From JAIOSM01 sp023143455 (GTDB taxonomy: Bacteria > Desulfobacterota > Desulfobacteria > Desulfobacterales > Desulfobacteraceae): a stretch of DNA of 64,000 nt. The stretch lies in NCBI GenBank assembly GCA_030632885.1, contig DAOVTW010000005.1, forward strand, positions 24,915-88,914. The letters are read 5' to 3'. The notes below the pieces were generated by a model, which was not told the DNA's origin, searched no databases, and saw only the letters and a program-made list of their open reading frames with translations. A program made the translations under genes and the position numbers. Positions 1 through 6,684 of this stretch are shown here, in pieces. Positions within the stretch are counted from its first letter, which is position 1. Every line of letters begins with the position of its first letter.

Positions 1-413
1 CTCAAGTAAGGCAAATTAGTAATCTCACCTGATGGAACTTTCCATTTTTTTATTCCCAATTTTACAAGTATTTCAATTGTTGTCAAATCAAATGGGCTTG
101 ATAAAAATTCTATCTTATTTAACTTACATTCTTCAATCAAAGACTCATGTGCCTCAAAAGACAACTCAAGTTTTTCCAACATTTCATACTGTGTTTCTTT
201 TTGCCCTGATGTCTTTATTTGATAATCTGCTTTTGCAGCATCTTTTGTAACAAGAGCTTGAGCTCTGAATGATTGGAATTTTATGGCATCAGCACCTGCT
301 TTTGCCGCAACCCTTACCATCTTTTTTGCCTGATCAAGAGAGCCGTTATGATTTACTCCGGCCTCGGCTATAATGAATACTTTATGAGTATATTTATGAA
401 TATTCAAAATCAT
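1..413 (-). CDS. NeuB-family nonulosonic acid synthase, 3' part cut by window edge
   Basis: Only the first about 137 codons are in the window; the gene runs off the left edge. The translated start contains IAEAGVNHNGSLDQAKKM, then AGADAIKFQSF, then FLSSPFDLTT and KVPSGEITN. These are typical of the TIM-barrel of NeuB/LegI/PseI enzymes, which condense phosphoenolpyruvate with a six-carbon amino sugar to make sialic, legionaminic or pseudaminic acid. The ATG overlaps the TGA of the upstream acyltransferase gene as ATGA, so the two are translationally coupled. Which nonulosonate is made cannot be told from this fragment. The family call is firm; the exact product is inferred from the neighbouring LegC-like gene. 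Confidence 0.88.
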   Translation of the reverse strand, partial: MILNIHKYTHKVFIIAEAGVNHNGSLDQAKKMVRVAAKAGADAIKFQSFRAQALVTKDAAKADYQIKTSGQKETQYEMLEKLELSFEAHESLIEECKLNKIEFLSSPFDLTTIEILVKLGIKKWKVPSGEITNLPYL

Positions 414-1030
414 TCCTCTTTTTGAGGTTTTCCATCTTCTTCACTTTTAATAACTATTCCTGCTTTAAAAAAAAAATTATCCGGTAATTTAGCACCATTG
501 ACAATTGTTGCATTAGATCCAACAAAACAATTTGATCCAATGGTAGAGTTGCCATTCAAAATAGCACCGGTTGAAATATGAGTATGGTCACCAACTTTTG
601 AATCATGTTCTATAAGGGACTTGGTATTTAAAATACAATTATTTCCTATTACTGCACCTGCATTTACACAAGCATGGTGCATGACTATTGTACCATCATT
701 TATTTTTGTATGCTTTGAAACATGGGCAAAAGGTGAAATAATTATAGGTATACTAAATTTTAATTCTACAAGAGCTTTGTAAAGCTTTTTCCTTAGTGTT
801 GATGAACCCATCTGCCCAACAGTTATAAAAGCATAATCAAAGCGCTTCTTAAGAGCCGAAAGTTCATTGTCATATCCTATTATTGGATAACCTAAACCTG
901 AGTTTTGCTGATTTTTCCCTTTCTGTTCTACTATCCCGGCAATATTAAAAACTCCTTCTTTTTCAATAACATCAATACATGAATGACAATGGCCACCTGC
1001 TCCAAGTAAAATGATTTCATTTTCAAACAT
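410..1030 (-). CDS. NeuD/PglD-like sugar O- or N-acyltransferase
   Basis: The protein (206 aa from the chosen start) opens with IILLGAGGHCHSCIDVI, the N-terminal nucleotide-sugar-binding fold of the NeuD/PglD family. From about residue 95 it has hexapeptide-type repeats (VMHHACVNAGAVIG, ILNTKSLIEHDSKVGDH) that form a left-handed beta-helix acyltransferase domain. Family members acetylate an amino sugar or nonulosonic acid. I chose the ATG giving MFENEI because AGGA lies five bases upstream; a start four codons earlier is possible but has no such site. It overlaps the aminotransferase gene by 8 bp and the synthase gene by 4 bp, so the three form one unit. Donor and acceptor are not known. Confidence 0.85.
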   Translation of the reverse strand: MFENEIILLGAGGHCHSCIDVIEKEGVFNIAGIVEQKGKNQQNSGLGYPIIGYDNELSALKKRFDYAFITVGQMGSSTLRKKLYKALVELKFSIPIIISPFAHVSKHTKINDGTIVMHHACVNAGAVIGNNCILNTKSLIEHDSKVGDHTHISTGAILNGNSTIGSNCFVGSNATIVNGAKLPDNFFFKAGIVIKSEEDGKPQKEE

Positions 1031-2171
1031 TGTTCCTCGCACTGCTTGGTAAATTTACAATTCTATCCCTGAGCCATTTTGCATTATCTAACTCGCCCTT
1101 CTGACAATCTTTAAACATTTTTAGATCAGACATTAATTGCCAGGCAGGTCTTGTCGTAATACCGGAATCATTTGTAATCCTAAGCAATTCATCTCTTTCT
1201 TTCTTACCAGAAGTAATCACGGCGTTCAACCAATAATTGCTGGTACAACCTTCTGGTTCTTTTACATAATCACACCATTCAACATCTTTTAAAAAAAGGC
1301 TATATGAATTGGATAATTCTCGTTTATCTTTTAAAATTCCTTCCAATTGTGTAAATTGTGCACATGCAAGAGCAGCATTCAAATTAGACATTCTAAAATT
1401 ATATCCAATCTCATCATGGGCATAATCCCATTGGTGATTTACTTTTGCTGTGGTTGTAAGATGTTTAGCTCTATTTGCCAATTTATCATCATTAGTGATA
1501 ATAGCTCCACCTCCCCCACAGGTGATTATTTTATTACCATTAAAGCTTAAAATACCTATTTTTCCAAAAGTCCCGCAATGTTGTGAAGAAACCTTTGAAC
1601 CAAGAGCCTCTGCAGAATCTTCCACAACAGGAATATCCCAATTTTCAGCAATCTCCACAATCTCTTTTATTTTACATGGAAGCCCAAAAGTATGCATGGG
1701 GACTATGGCAGAAATTAGTTTGCAAGTTTCTTTATTAAAGGCTTTTCCATTTTTTTTTTCAGCATTTTGATCAAGAAATCGGCTAAGAGCATCAGGGCAT
1801 AGCCCTAAAGTTTCTTTATTGACATCAACAAATACTGGATTTGCATTATTATGAACTATGGCATTAGCTGTAGCAACAAATGTTAAAGGTTGTGTGATAA
1901 CTTCATGACCTTCTCTTACACCTGCTATTTTAAGAGCAAGCTGCAATGCTGTAGTTCCATTTACCATAGCAACCACATTATTTACTCCAAGATAATGTCC
2001 AAGTTCATGCTCAAATTTTGTAACATACTCACCAACACTTGATACAAAAGTTGAATCAATAGCATCAGCAACATATTCCTTATCAACATTTTTAAACCGT
2101 GGCTCATGAAGAGGTATAAGTTGATCTGTTTGATACCAATCTCTTACAAAACTTATTAAATCACTGTACAT
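1023..2171 (-). CDS. LegC-like DegT/DnrJ/EryC1 aminotransferase
   Basis: This PLP-dependent sugar aminotransferase (382 aa) has the start MYSDLISFVRDWY and the segment DSTFVSSVGEYV that I associate with the LegC-type family. That family converts a UDP-4-keto-6-deoxy sugar to its 4-amino form in legionaminic acid synthesis. The PLP-binding lysine is in SFNGNKIITCGGGG, and the conserved acidic segment is VVEDSAEALGS. The open frame extends 39 codons further upstream into the radical SAM gene, but that part is unlike the family, so I start 28 bases after the upstream stop. The ribosome site there is weak. It sits between the radical SAM gene and the acyltransferase, consistent with one nonulosonate operon. 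Confidence 0.85.
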   Translation of the reverse strand: MYSDLISFVRDWYQTDQLIPLHEPRFKNVDKEYVADAIDSTFVSSVGEYVTKFEHELGHYLGVNNVVAMVNGTTALQLALKIAGVREGHEVITQPLTFVATANAIVHNNANPVFVDVNKETLGLCPDALSRFLDQNAEKKNGKAFNKETCKLISAIVPMHTFGLPCKIKEIVEIAENWDIPVVEDSAEALGSKVSSQHCGTFGKIGILSFNGNKIITCGGGGAIITNDDKLANRAKHLTTTAKVNHQWDYAHDEIGYNFRMSNLNAALACAQFTQLEGILKDKRELSNSYSLFLKDVEWCDYVKEPEGCTSNYWLNAVITSGKKERDELLRITNDSGITTRPAWQLMSDLKMFKDCQKGELDNAKWLRDRIVNLPSSARNNV

Positions 2172-2199
2172 AAGATATCCATTAAAAAGAAAAATTAAA

Positions 2200-3591
2200 T
2201 CATGCCTGTCTAAACCCTCGAAAAGAAGCGTCTTTACTTGAATACAAGCTCTTTGTCTGGGCAGCCATATTCTTTTTTTTATTTTCAAAATAATTCTCTA
2301 AAAGTCTGACATTAGCATCTGACAACTCAGAATAAAGCTCATTTTCAGATAACTCTGTAAAATTAGCAGCAAAAAGGTCTGAATTAAGATGCTTATTCTC
2401 ATAAAAATCTTTTATGTCTTTTATCAATCCTTTTTCAATGGCATGATAATACAATGGAGCGCCGGGATATGGAGTCACCGGCCTGATAGTCCTCATTTGT
2501 GCACCATCATCATACTTAATTAAAAAATCAACAGCTTTTCTTAATGTGTCTTTAGTGTCGCCAATATGACCAAAAAGTATATTTAAACCCGGACTTATTC
2601 CTGCTTTTAATGTCGCATCAATGCCTTTAATAATTTGTTTTGTTGTCAGGGCTTTATTCATTTTTTTAAGCACCTCATCATCAAAAGCCTCTATTCCGTA
2701 ATTAATAAAAACACAGCCTGCTTTTTTCATAACTTTTAAAATTTCCGGCGCTGCATAATTAAGTCGACCATTACAATCCCATCTTACATTTAAATTTGCT
2801 TTTAAAAAAGCTTCGCATATTTCCAAAGTTCGTTTTTTAGAAGACATAAGGAGTTCATCGGAAAATGCTATATATGTTATCCCATATTTCTTTTGTAAAT
2901 ATTGAATCTCTTCAACGATTGCAAGAGCACTTCTGGGGCGAAAACCCTTATCCATCCTATAACAAAAATTACACGTAAATGTACAGCCTCTACCGGAAAG
3001 CAAAGGCAGAACAAAATCACTGTGCGTAACATGGGGCATTCTTAAAAGACGATAATACTCAACAGGGAAAAGGTCATAGGCTGGCCATGGAATACTGTCA
3101 ATATCTTGAATCAATTCTCTTCTTGGGTTAACCAAGACTTCTATGCCATTACGATATGCAATTCCATCAATATTATTCAAAGCTTTGTGATTGGTAAAGG
3201 CATCAATTAATTCTAATATTGTATCTTCACCCTCACCCATTACTACAACATCGGCATTAGTTTTCTTTAGAAAAAATTCCGGTTCAGGGGCTGGTCCATG
3301 TCCTCCAAGAATATAATGTTCAGGTCTGTTCTTTGATTTACCAATCGCCTCAGAAATTTCTAATAATTTTTTATACTGATAATAACCTGCGATAATACTT
3401 ACACCAATAATATCAAATGTATTATGATCAAGATAAGAAGTAAGATGCTCTTTGGGATAATGATGTAAATCCTGGCTATATATCTCAACATCATAGCCTT
3501 TATTTTTTAGAACTGCTGCAATATATGCCAACCCTTGAGGAAACCAGTGAATATATGAGTCATTATCATAGACAACAAGTAGAATTCTCAA
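2200..3591 (-). CDS. B12-binding radical SAM enzyme of the nonulosonate/flagellin region
   Basis: The 463-residue protein has an N-terminal cobalamin-binding-like Rossmann domain (about 1-135; GGHGPAPEPEFF and VVMGEGEDT) and a radical SAM domain with the [4Fe-4S] motif C203-x3-C207-x2-C210 in SGRGCTFTCNFCYR. The C-terminal third resembles other B12 radical SAM proteins. Such enzymes methylate unreactive carbons or rearrange sugars and lipids. The substrate is unknown; its place at the head of a nonulosonate operon beside flagellin suggests glycan modification, which is inference. Translation appears to start at TTG, preceded by AGGAG at good spacing. It is the first gene after a sigma70-like promoter. 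Confidence 0.82.
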   Translation of the reverse strand: MRILLVVYDNDSYIHWFPQGLAYIAAVLKNKGYDVEIYSQDLHHYPKEHLTSYLDHNTFDIIGVSIIAGYYQYKKLLEISEAIGKSKNRPEHYILGGHGPAPEPEFFLKKTNADVVVMGEGEDTILELIDAFTNHKALNNIDGIAYRNGIEVLVNPRRELIQDIDSIPWPAYDLFPVEYYRLLRMPHVTHSDFVLPLLSGRGCTFTCNFCYRMDKGFRPRSALAIVEEIQYLQKKYGITYIAFSDELLMSSKKRTLEICEAFLKANLNVRWDCNGRLNYAAPEILKVMKKAGCVFINYGIEAFDDEVLKKMNKALTTKQIIKGIDATLKAGISPGLNILFGHIGDTKDTLRKAVDFLIKYDDGAQMRTIRPVTPYPGAPLYYHAIEKGLIKDIKDFYENKHLNSDLFAANFTELSENELYSELSDANVRLLENYFENKKKNMAAQTKSLYSSKDASFRGFRQA

Positions 3592-3652
3592 ACTTCTTCT
3601 CCTTTTTCTTAAATAATCGCTTATAAAAAAGATAATGCGAAAGCATAGAGTT

Positions 3653-3682
3653 ATTATATGCCCCTATTTTTTTCTAAGTCAA
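3653..3682 (-). promoter_or_regulatory. sigma70-like promoter of the radical SAM-nonulosonate operon
   Basis: On the minus strand a TTGACT -35 box and a perfect TATAAT -10 box are separated by 18 bases. The -35 box overlaps the U-tract of the flagellin terminator, so a new transcript starts directly where the flagellin message ends. The predicted start is about 55 bases before the TTG start codon. Confidence 0.65.
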
Positions 3683-3726
3683 GAAAAAAACAAAAATGGG
3701 CAGTAACTTATATAGTTACTGCCCAT
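3681..3726 (-). terminator. Rho-independent terminator of the flagellin gene
   Basis: A perfect 13-bp stem (ATGGGCAGTAACT and its complement) with a 5-base loop is followed, on the minus strand, by TTTTTGTTTTTTTCTT. It lies 41 bases after the flagellin stop codon, so flagellin is probably a single-gene transcript. Confidence 0.92.
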
Positions 3727-3766
3727 AGTTTAAAGGGTTAAAGATTTACGAATTAACTAATCTTAT

Positions 3767-6433
3767 CTACTGTAATAAGCTCAGAACATTCTGAGAACTT
3801 GCATTTGCCTGTGCCATAGCAAAAGCACCTGCCTGAGAAAGTATCTGCATCTTAGTAAAAGTAGATGCTTCCTCTGCAAAGTCAACATCACGGATTGCAG
3901 ATTCAGCTGCAAAAATGTTAACTCTTGTTACAGTAATATTGGCAATTGTAGATGTCAGCTGATTCTGGACAGAACCAAGATCAGCACGTACTTTGTCCAA
4001 AGACTTCAAGGCAGCAGACGATACGGCAATAGCTATCTGTGCACCCTCTTGAGAGGTAACGTTAACATCTGAAAGACGATATGAAACCGCCGCAGTTGTA
4101 GAAGAAACAGCAGATGCATCTGCCGCCTGTGCATTAGCAGTAAGAGTAGAACCGGCTGCCAAAATAGATCCACCATTTAAACTCATGTCAGCGGTCAAGG
4201 TAGTTACTCCAGATGTTATAATTGCGCTGACTAATTGAGTACCAGCCTCATATGTAACTCCGTCGTTAGCAACCACATCAGTGGTCAGCATGGTTTGTGC
4301 TGCAATAACAGTTCCAGCAGCCAAGGTAGAGCCTCCAGCAATAAGCATATCAATACTGGAATCAACTACTTCTGCATTAAGAGTTGTCACAGTCCCACCA
4401 AGAGAGGATCCTTCTGCCAAAACAGCCAGTGTAACAAGAGAAGATCCTGCACCAAGTGTCATATCACCGCCTGTTACTGCAATGTCTTGATTATTATACC
4501 AATCATTGGAAAGTGTTGACCCTGTTGCCAGGCTTGATAAAGTCATAACCGTAGAGCCAGCTGTCAAAGTCATGTCACCAGTCAAAGTATAAGTAGCACC
4601 TACATCTATAGTATCACCTGTGAGAACAGTACCTGCTGCAAGTGTAGTTGCAGTAATAAAAGAACTACCTGTAGTTAAAGTCATATCTGCAGTTGTTGTA
4701 ATGGCAGTCGAATACATAACATTATCACTTACCATAGAACCAATTCCCACAGTGGAATCATCCCCAAGAGTTGAACCAGCGGCCAGGGTCAAGCTGCCAT
4801 TGGTTTGGGTAGATGTACCGGCGGCACTAACAACAGCATTTGTTGTAACTATGGAGTAAAGGCCGGACGTAGTAAATGCAGCAGCTGCAGTATAATCAGT
4901 TAAATCAAGATCTGATGTCAACATGCTTGAACCAACAAACAGGGTTGATCCTGTTATTAGAATCGATCCTACTCCCAGAGTTGAAACGCCAGTAGTCGCT
5001 CCAACAGCACCTGAGATGACCTCGGCAGCATCGAAACTAGTTGTTGTACCACCTCCAATTGTTGAACCTAACGCAAGCACACTACCTGAACCAAGTGTAC
5101 CAATTCCAGCAGTAACACCACTTGTAGTAACTGTTCCAGTGAGAGTTGAGCCTGAATTAATAATAGTTCCTTGAAGTAACGTAGACCCGGAGCCAATAGT
5201 GCTGCTACCAGTTGTATAGACAGAGCCAGAAATGATCCCATCTGCAAGAGCTCCTACAAAGGTACTGTCAGCACCAATAGTAGAACCAGCGATGATAGTT
5301 GAACCAGAGGCAATAGTAGATTCAGCTGTAGTGGTAATGACACCGGTTGTCTGTAACAAATTATCAGCAAGTGCCACTGCCTGTCCACCAGCTCTGTCAA
5401 GAATAACAATATCAGAGGTTCCATTCTGTGTAAGAGTAATCTTACCAATAGTAGACATAGCTGCTGTAGCACCTAATACTGCTGTGGTGTTTGTCCCTTG
5501 AGTCACCTCGATTGCGCGATCATCAGTTGAAGTTAAAGTGAGTTTCCCCTCCTCATCTATAGAAGCAAAAACACCATGCTGATCAGTCTTAAAGTTAATA
5601 GATGCCACAAGCGCACCATCTGAATCATTGTCCTGAACAGCTAATGATCCAATATGAACTCCATTAATTTCAAAAGTACTATCAGTTGTTCCTGCATTAA
5701 TAGCAAAACTTGTTGTCGTAGTAACTGAAGCGTCTGCTGTAATACCCAATACATCACTTAATTTGTTAATGGCATCAGCAAGAGCACCCATACTGTTTTC
5801 TCTGGTATTGTCATACTGAATATCAACAGTGTTAAGATCATAAGTAGCATTTTGGATATTACTGTAAATTGCGAGTGCAGCAGTACCTACATCAGCAACA
5901 GTCAGATCAGATGTTGATATATGTCCTATTTTGGTTGATTCACCAGTTCCAATAGAAATACTAACTGTCTCACCAGAGTAAGCACCTACCTGAAACTTCT
6001 TGTTTGTAAAATTACCGGAAAGAAGTTTCTGGTTATTAAAAGAAGTAGTTTTCGCGATGATATCAAGCTCTTCCATGAGCTTATTTATATCCGCCTGAAT
6101 TGCAATTCTTGACTCAGTAGTCTGCCCATCCTGAGCTGCCTGAACAGCCTTGGTTTTAATTGTATTAACAATGTTAATAGATTCCTCAAGGGCACCATCA
6201 GCTGTCTGTACCATTGAGATACCATCGTTAGCATTTTTGATTGCCTGACCAAGACTTAAGCCCTGGGAACGAAGCGAATCAGCGATAGCCATACCTGAAG
6301 CATCGTCAGCAGCCTTATTAATTCTAAGACCTGATGACAATTTTTCCAATGAAGCTGTAAGCCCAGCACTATTTCTAAGCATACTTCTATGGGCATTCAT
6401 CGCCGCAATATTTGTGTTTATTCTTAATGTCAT
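3767..6433 (-). CDS. fliC: Flagellin, unusually large (888 aa) with repeat-built central domain
   Basis: Main filament subunit, exported by the flagellar type III system. Residues 1-165 are the conserved D0/D1 region (MTLRINTNIAAMNAHRSM, LSSGLRINKAADDASG) and residues 800-888 the C-terminal D1/D0 (ESAIRDVDFAEEASTFTK, ending NVLSLLQ). Between them is about 630 residues against a few tens to about 300 in common flagellins. Residues 371-765 are rich in Gly, Ser, Thr and Ala, with GST/GSS steps that recur about every 37 residues. Cysteine is absent. The start follows GGAGGA with 7-8 bases spacing. Upstream are a sigma28 promoter and a leader with CsrA-type sites; downstream is a strong terminator. 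The flanking nonulosonate and Maf genes suggest that it is glycosylated. Confidence 0.97.
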   Translation of the reverse strand: MTLRINTNIAAMNAHRSMLRNSAGLTASLEKLSSGLRINKAADDASGMAIADSLRSQGLSLGQAIKNANDGISMVQTADGALEESINIVNTIKTKAVQAAQDGQTTESRIAIQADINKLMEELDIIAKTTSFNNQKLLSGNFTNKKFQVGAYSGETVSISIGTGESTKIGHISTSDLTVADVGTAALAIYSNIQNATYDLNTVDIQYDNTRENSMGALADAINKLSDVLGITADASVTTTTSFAINAGTTDSTFEINGVHIGSLAVQDNDSDGALVASINFKTDQHGVFASIDEEGKLTLTSTDDRAIEVTQGTNTTAVLGATAAMSTIGKITLTQNGTSDIVILDRAGGQAVALADNLLQTTGVITTTAESTIASGSTIIAGSTIGADSTFVGALADGIISGSVYTTGSSTIGSGSTLLQGTIINSGSTLTGTVTTSGVTAGIGTLGSGSVLALGSTIGGGTTTSFDAAEVISGAVGATTGVSTLGVGSILITGSTLFVGSSMLTSDLDLTDYTAAAAFTTSGLYSIVTTNAVVSAAGTSTQTNGSLTLAAGSTLGDDSTVGIGSMVSDNVMYSTAITTTADMTLTTGSSFITATTLAAGTVLTGDTIDVGATYTLTGDMTLTAGSTVMTLSSLATGSTLSNDWYNNQDIAVTGGDMTLGAGSSLVTLAVLAEGSSLGGTVTTLNAEVVDSSIDMLIAGGSTLAAGTVIAAQTMLTTDVVANDGVTYEAGTQLVSAIITSGVTTLTADMSLNGGSILAAGSTLTANAQAADASAVSSTTAAVSYRLSDVNVTSQEGAQIAIAVSSAALKSLDKVRADLGSVQNQLTSTIANITVTRVNIFAAESAIRDVDFAEEASTFTKMQILSQAGAFAMAQANASSQNVLSLLQ
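4139..5323 (-). repeat. Degenerate about 37-residue Gly/Ser/Thr repeats in flagellin
   Basis: This part of the flagellin gene codes for residues 371-765. The clearest units begin with D/S-M/L-T-L followed by a GS step and end in GSTL-like or GTVL-like steps. Their starts are at residues 547, 583, 620, 657 and 695, i.e. 36-38 apart, with a looser copy at 749. The upstream part (371-500) has denser GSTI/GSTL steps. The pattern resembles beta-solenoid surface proteins, which is inference. The repeat is in protein rather than exact DNA. Confidence 0.75.
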
Positions 6434-6440
6434 GTTTTAT

Positions 6441-6481
6441 TCCTCCATGAAATAATGTTTATAAGGGAATCCATTCCCTTA
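6441..6481 (-). promoter_or_regulatory. Flagellin leader: Shine-Dalgarno and upstream hairpin, likely CsrA target
   Basis: In the RNA, a stem of AAGGGA and UCCCUU encloses the hexaloop AUGGAU, the ANGGAN loop motif preferred by CsrA. About 25 bases downstream the Shine-Dalgarno AUGGAGGA gives a second GGA site that CsrA could block. Two sites at such spacing suit one CsrA dimer, as known for the hag leader of Bacillus subtilis. The csrA-fliW pair lies 6.6 kb away in this window. Hairpin and motifs are seen; binding is inference. Confidence 0.55.
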
Positions 6482-6522
6482 AAGTTTATGTTTCGTTTAA
6501 CTACAATAACAAAATCTTAAGT

Positions 6523-6533
6523 TCACCTCCTTT
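6523..6533 (-). promoter_or_regulatory. Perfect extra Shine-Dalgarno in the flagellin leader
   Basis: AAAGGAGGTGA on the minus strand is an almost full anti-16S match, yet lies 90 bases before the flagellin start. The only frame it could serve is tiny (a TTG-type start with a stop three codons on). It may be a ribosome standby site, a further GGA site for CsrA, or a leader mini-ORF. The sequence is clear; the role is unknown. Confidence 0.45.
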
Positions 6534-6566
6534 CAATCTAATTATTAGTGTGATATCTAAAAACTC

Positions 6567-6593
6567 TTATCGACAAAACAGGCTCAAACTTTA
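6567..6593 (-). promoter_or_regulatory. Sigma28 (FliA) promoter of the flagellin gene
   Basis: TAAAGTTT, an 11-base spacer and GTCGATAA match the bacterial sigma28 consensus (TAAAGTTT-N11-GCCGATAA) at 15 of 16 positions. The predicted transcript has a leader of about 125 bases. The fliA gene is in the same window. Confidence 0.93.
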
Positions 6594-6610
6594 ACAAAAA
6601 AAATCATTTA

Positions 6611-6627
6611 CTTAATGCGCTATTAAG
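6611..6627. repeat. Short palindrome between the divergent flagellin and Maf genes
   Basis: CTTAAT-gcgct-ATTAAG is a 6-bp inverted repeat about 20 bases upstream of the flagellin -35 box and about 60 bases before the Maf start codon. It could be an operator for either gene. I saw no convincing -35/-10 pair for the Maf gene in this gap, only an isolated TATTAT. Confidence 0.3.
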
Positions 6628-6684
6628 GTTATTATATTTGGTATCATCTAATAAATTTTATTAATTCTCGAAGGGAGAACCACT

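Noticed and set aside
4139..5323. CRISPR-like regularity in the flagellin insert
   Set aside because: There are no identical DNA repeats with unique spacers; the period is at protein level and in frame with flagellin.
4235..5501. Several plus-strand frames of 70-95 codons opposite the flagellin insert
   Set aside because: They mirror the repeated Ser/Thr/Gly codons of flagellin; composition (Val/Pro/Ser runs) is an artefact of the opposite strand.
6601..6684. Possible promoter for the Maf gene (TATTAT as -10)
   Set aside because: No credible -35 at the right distance and no sigma28 or sigma54 element; left unassigned.
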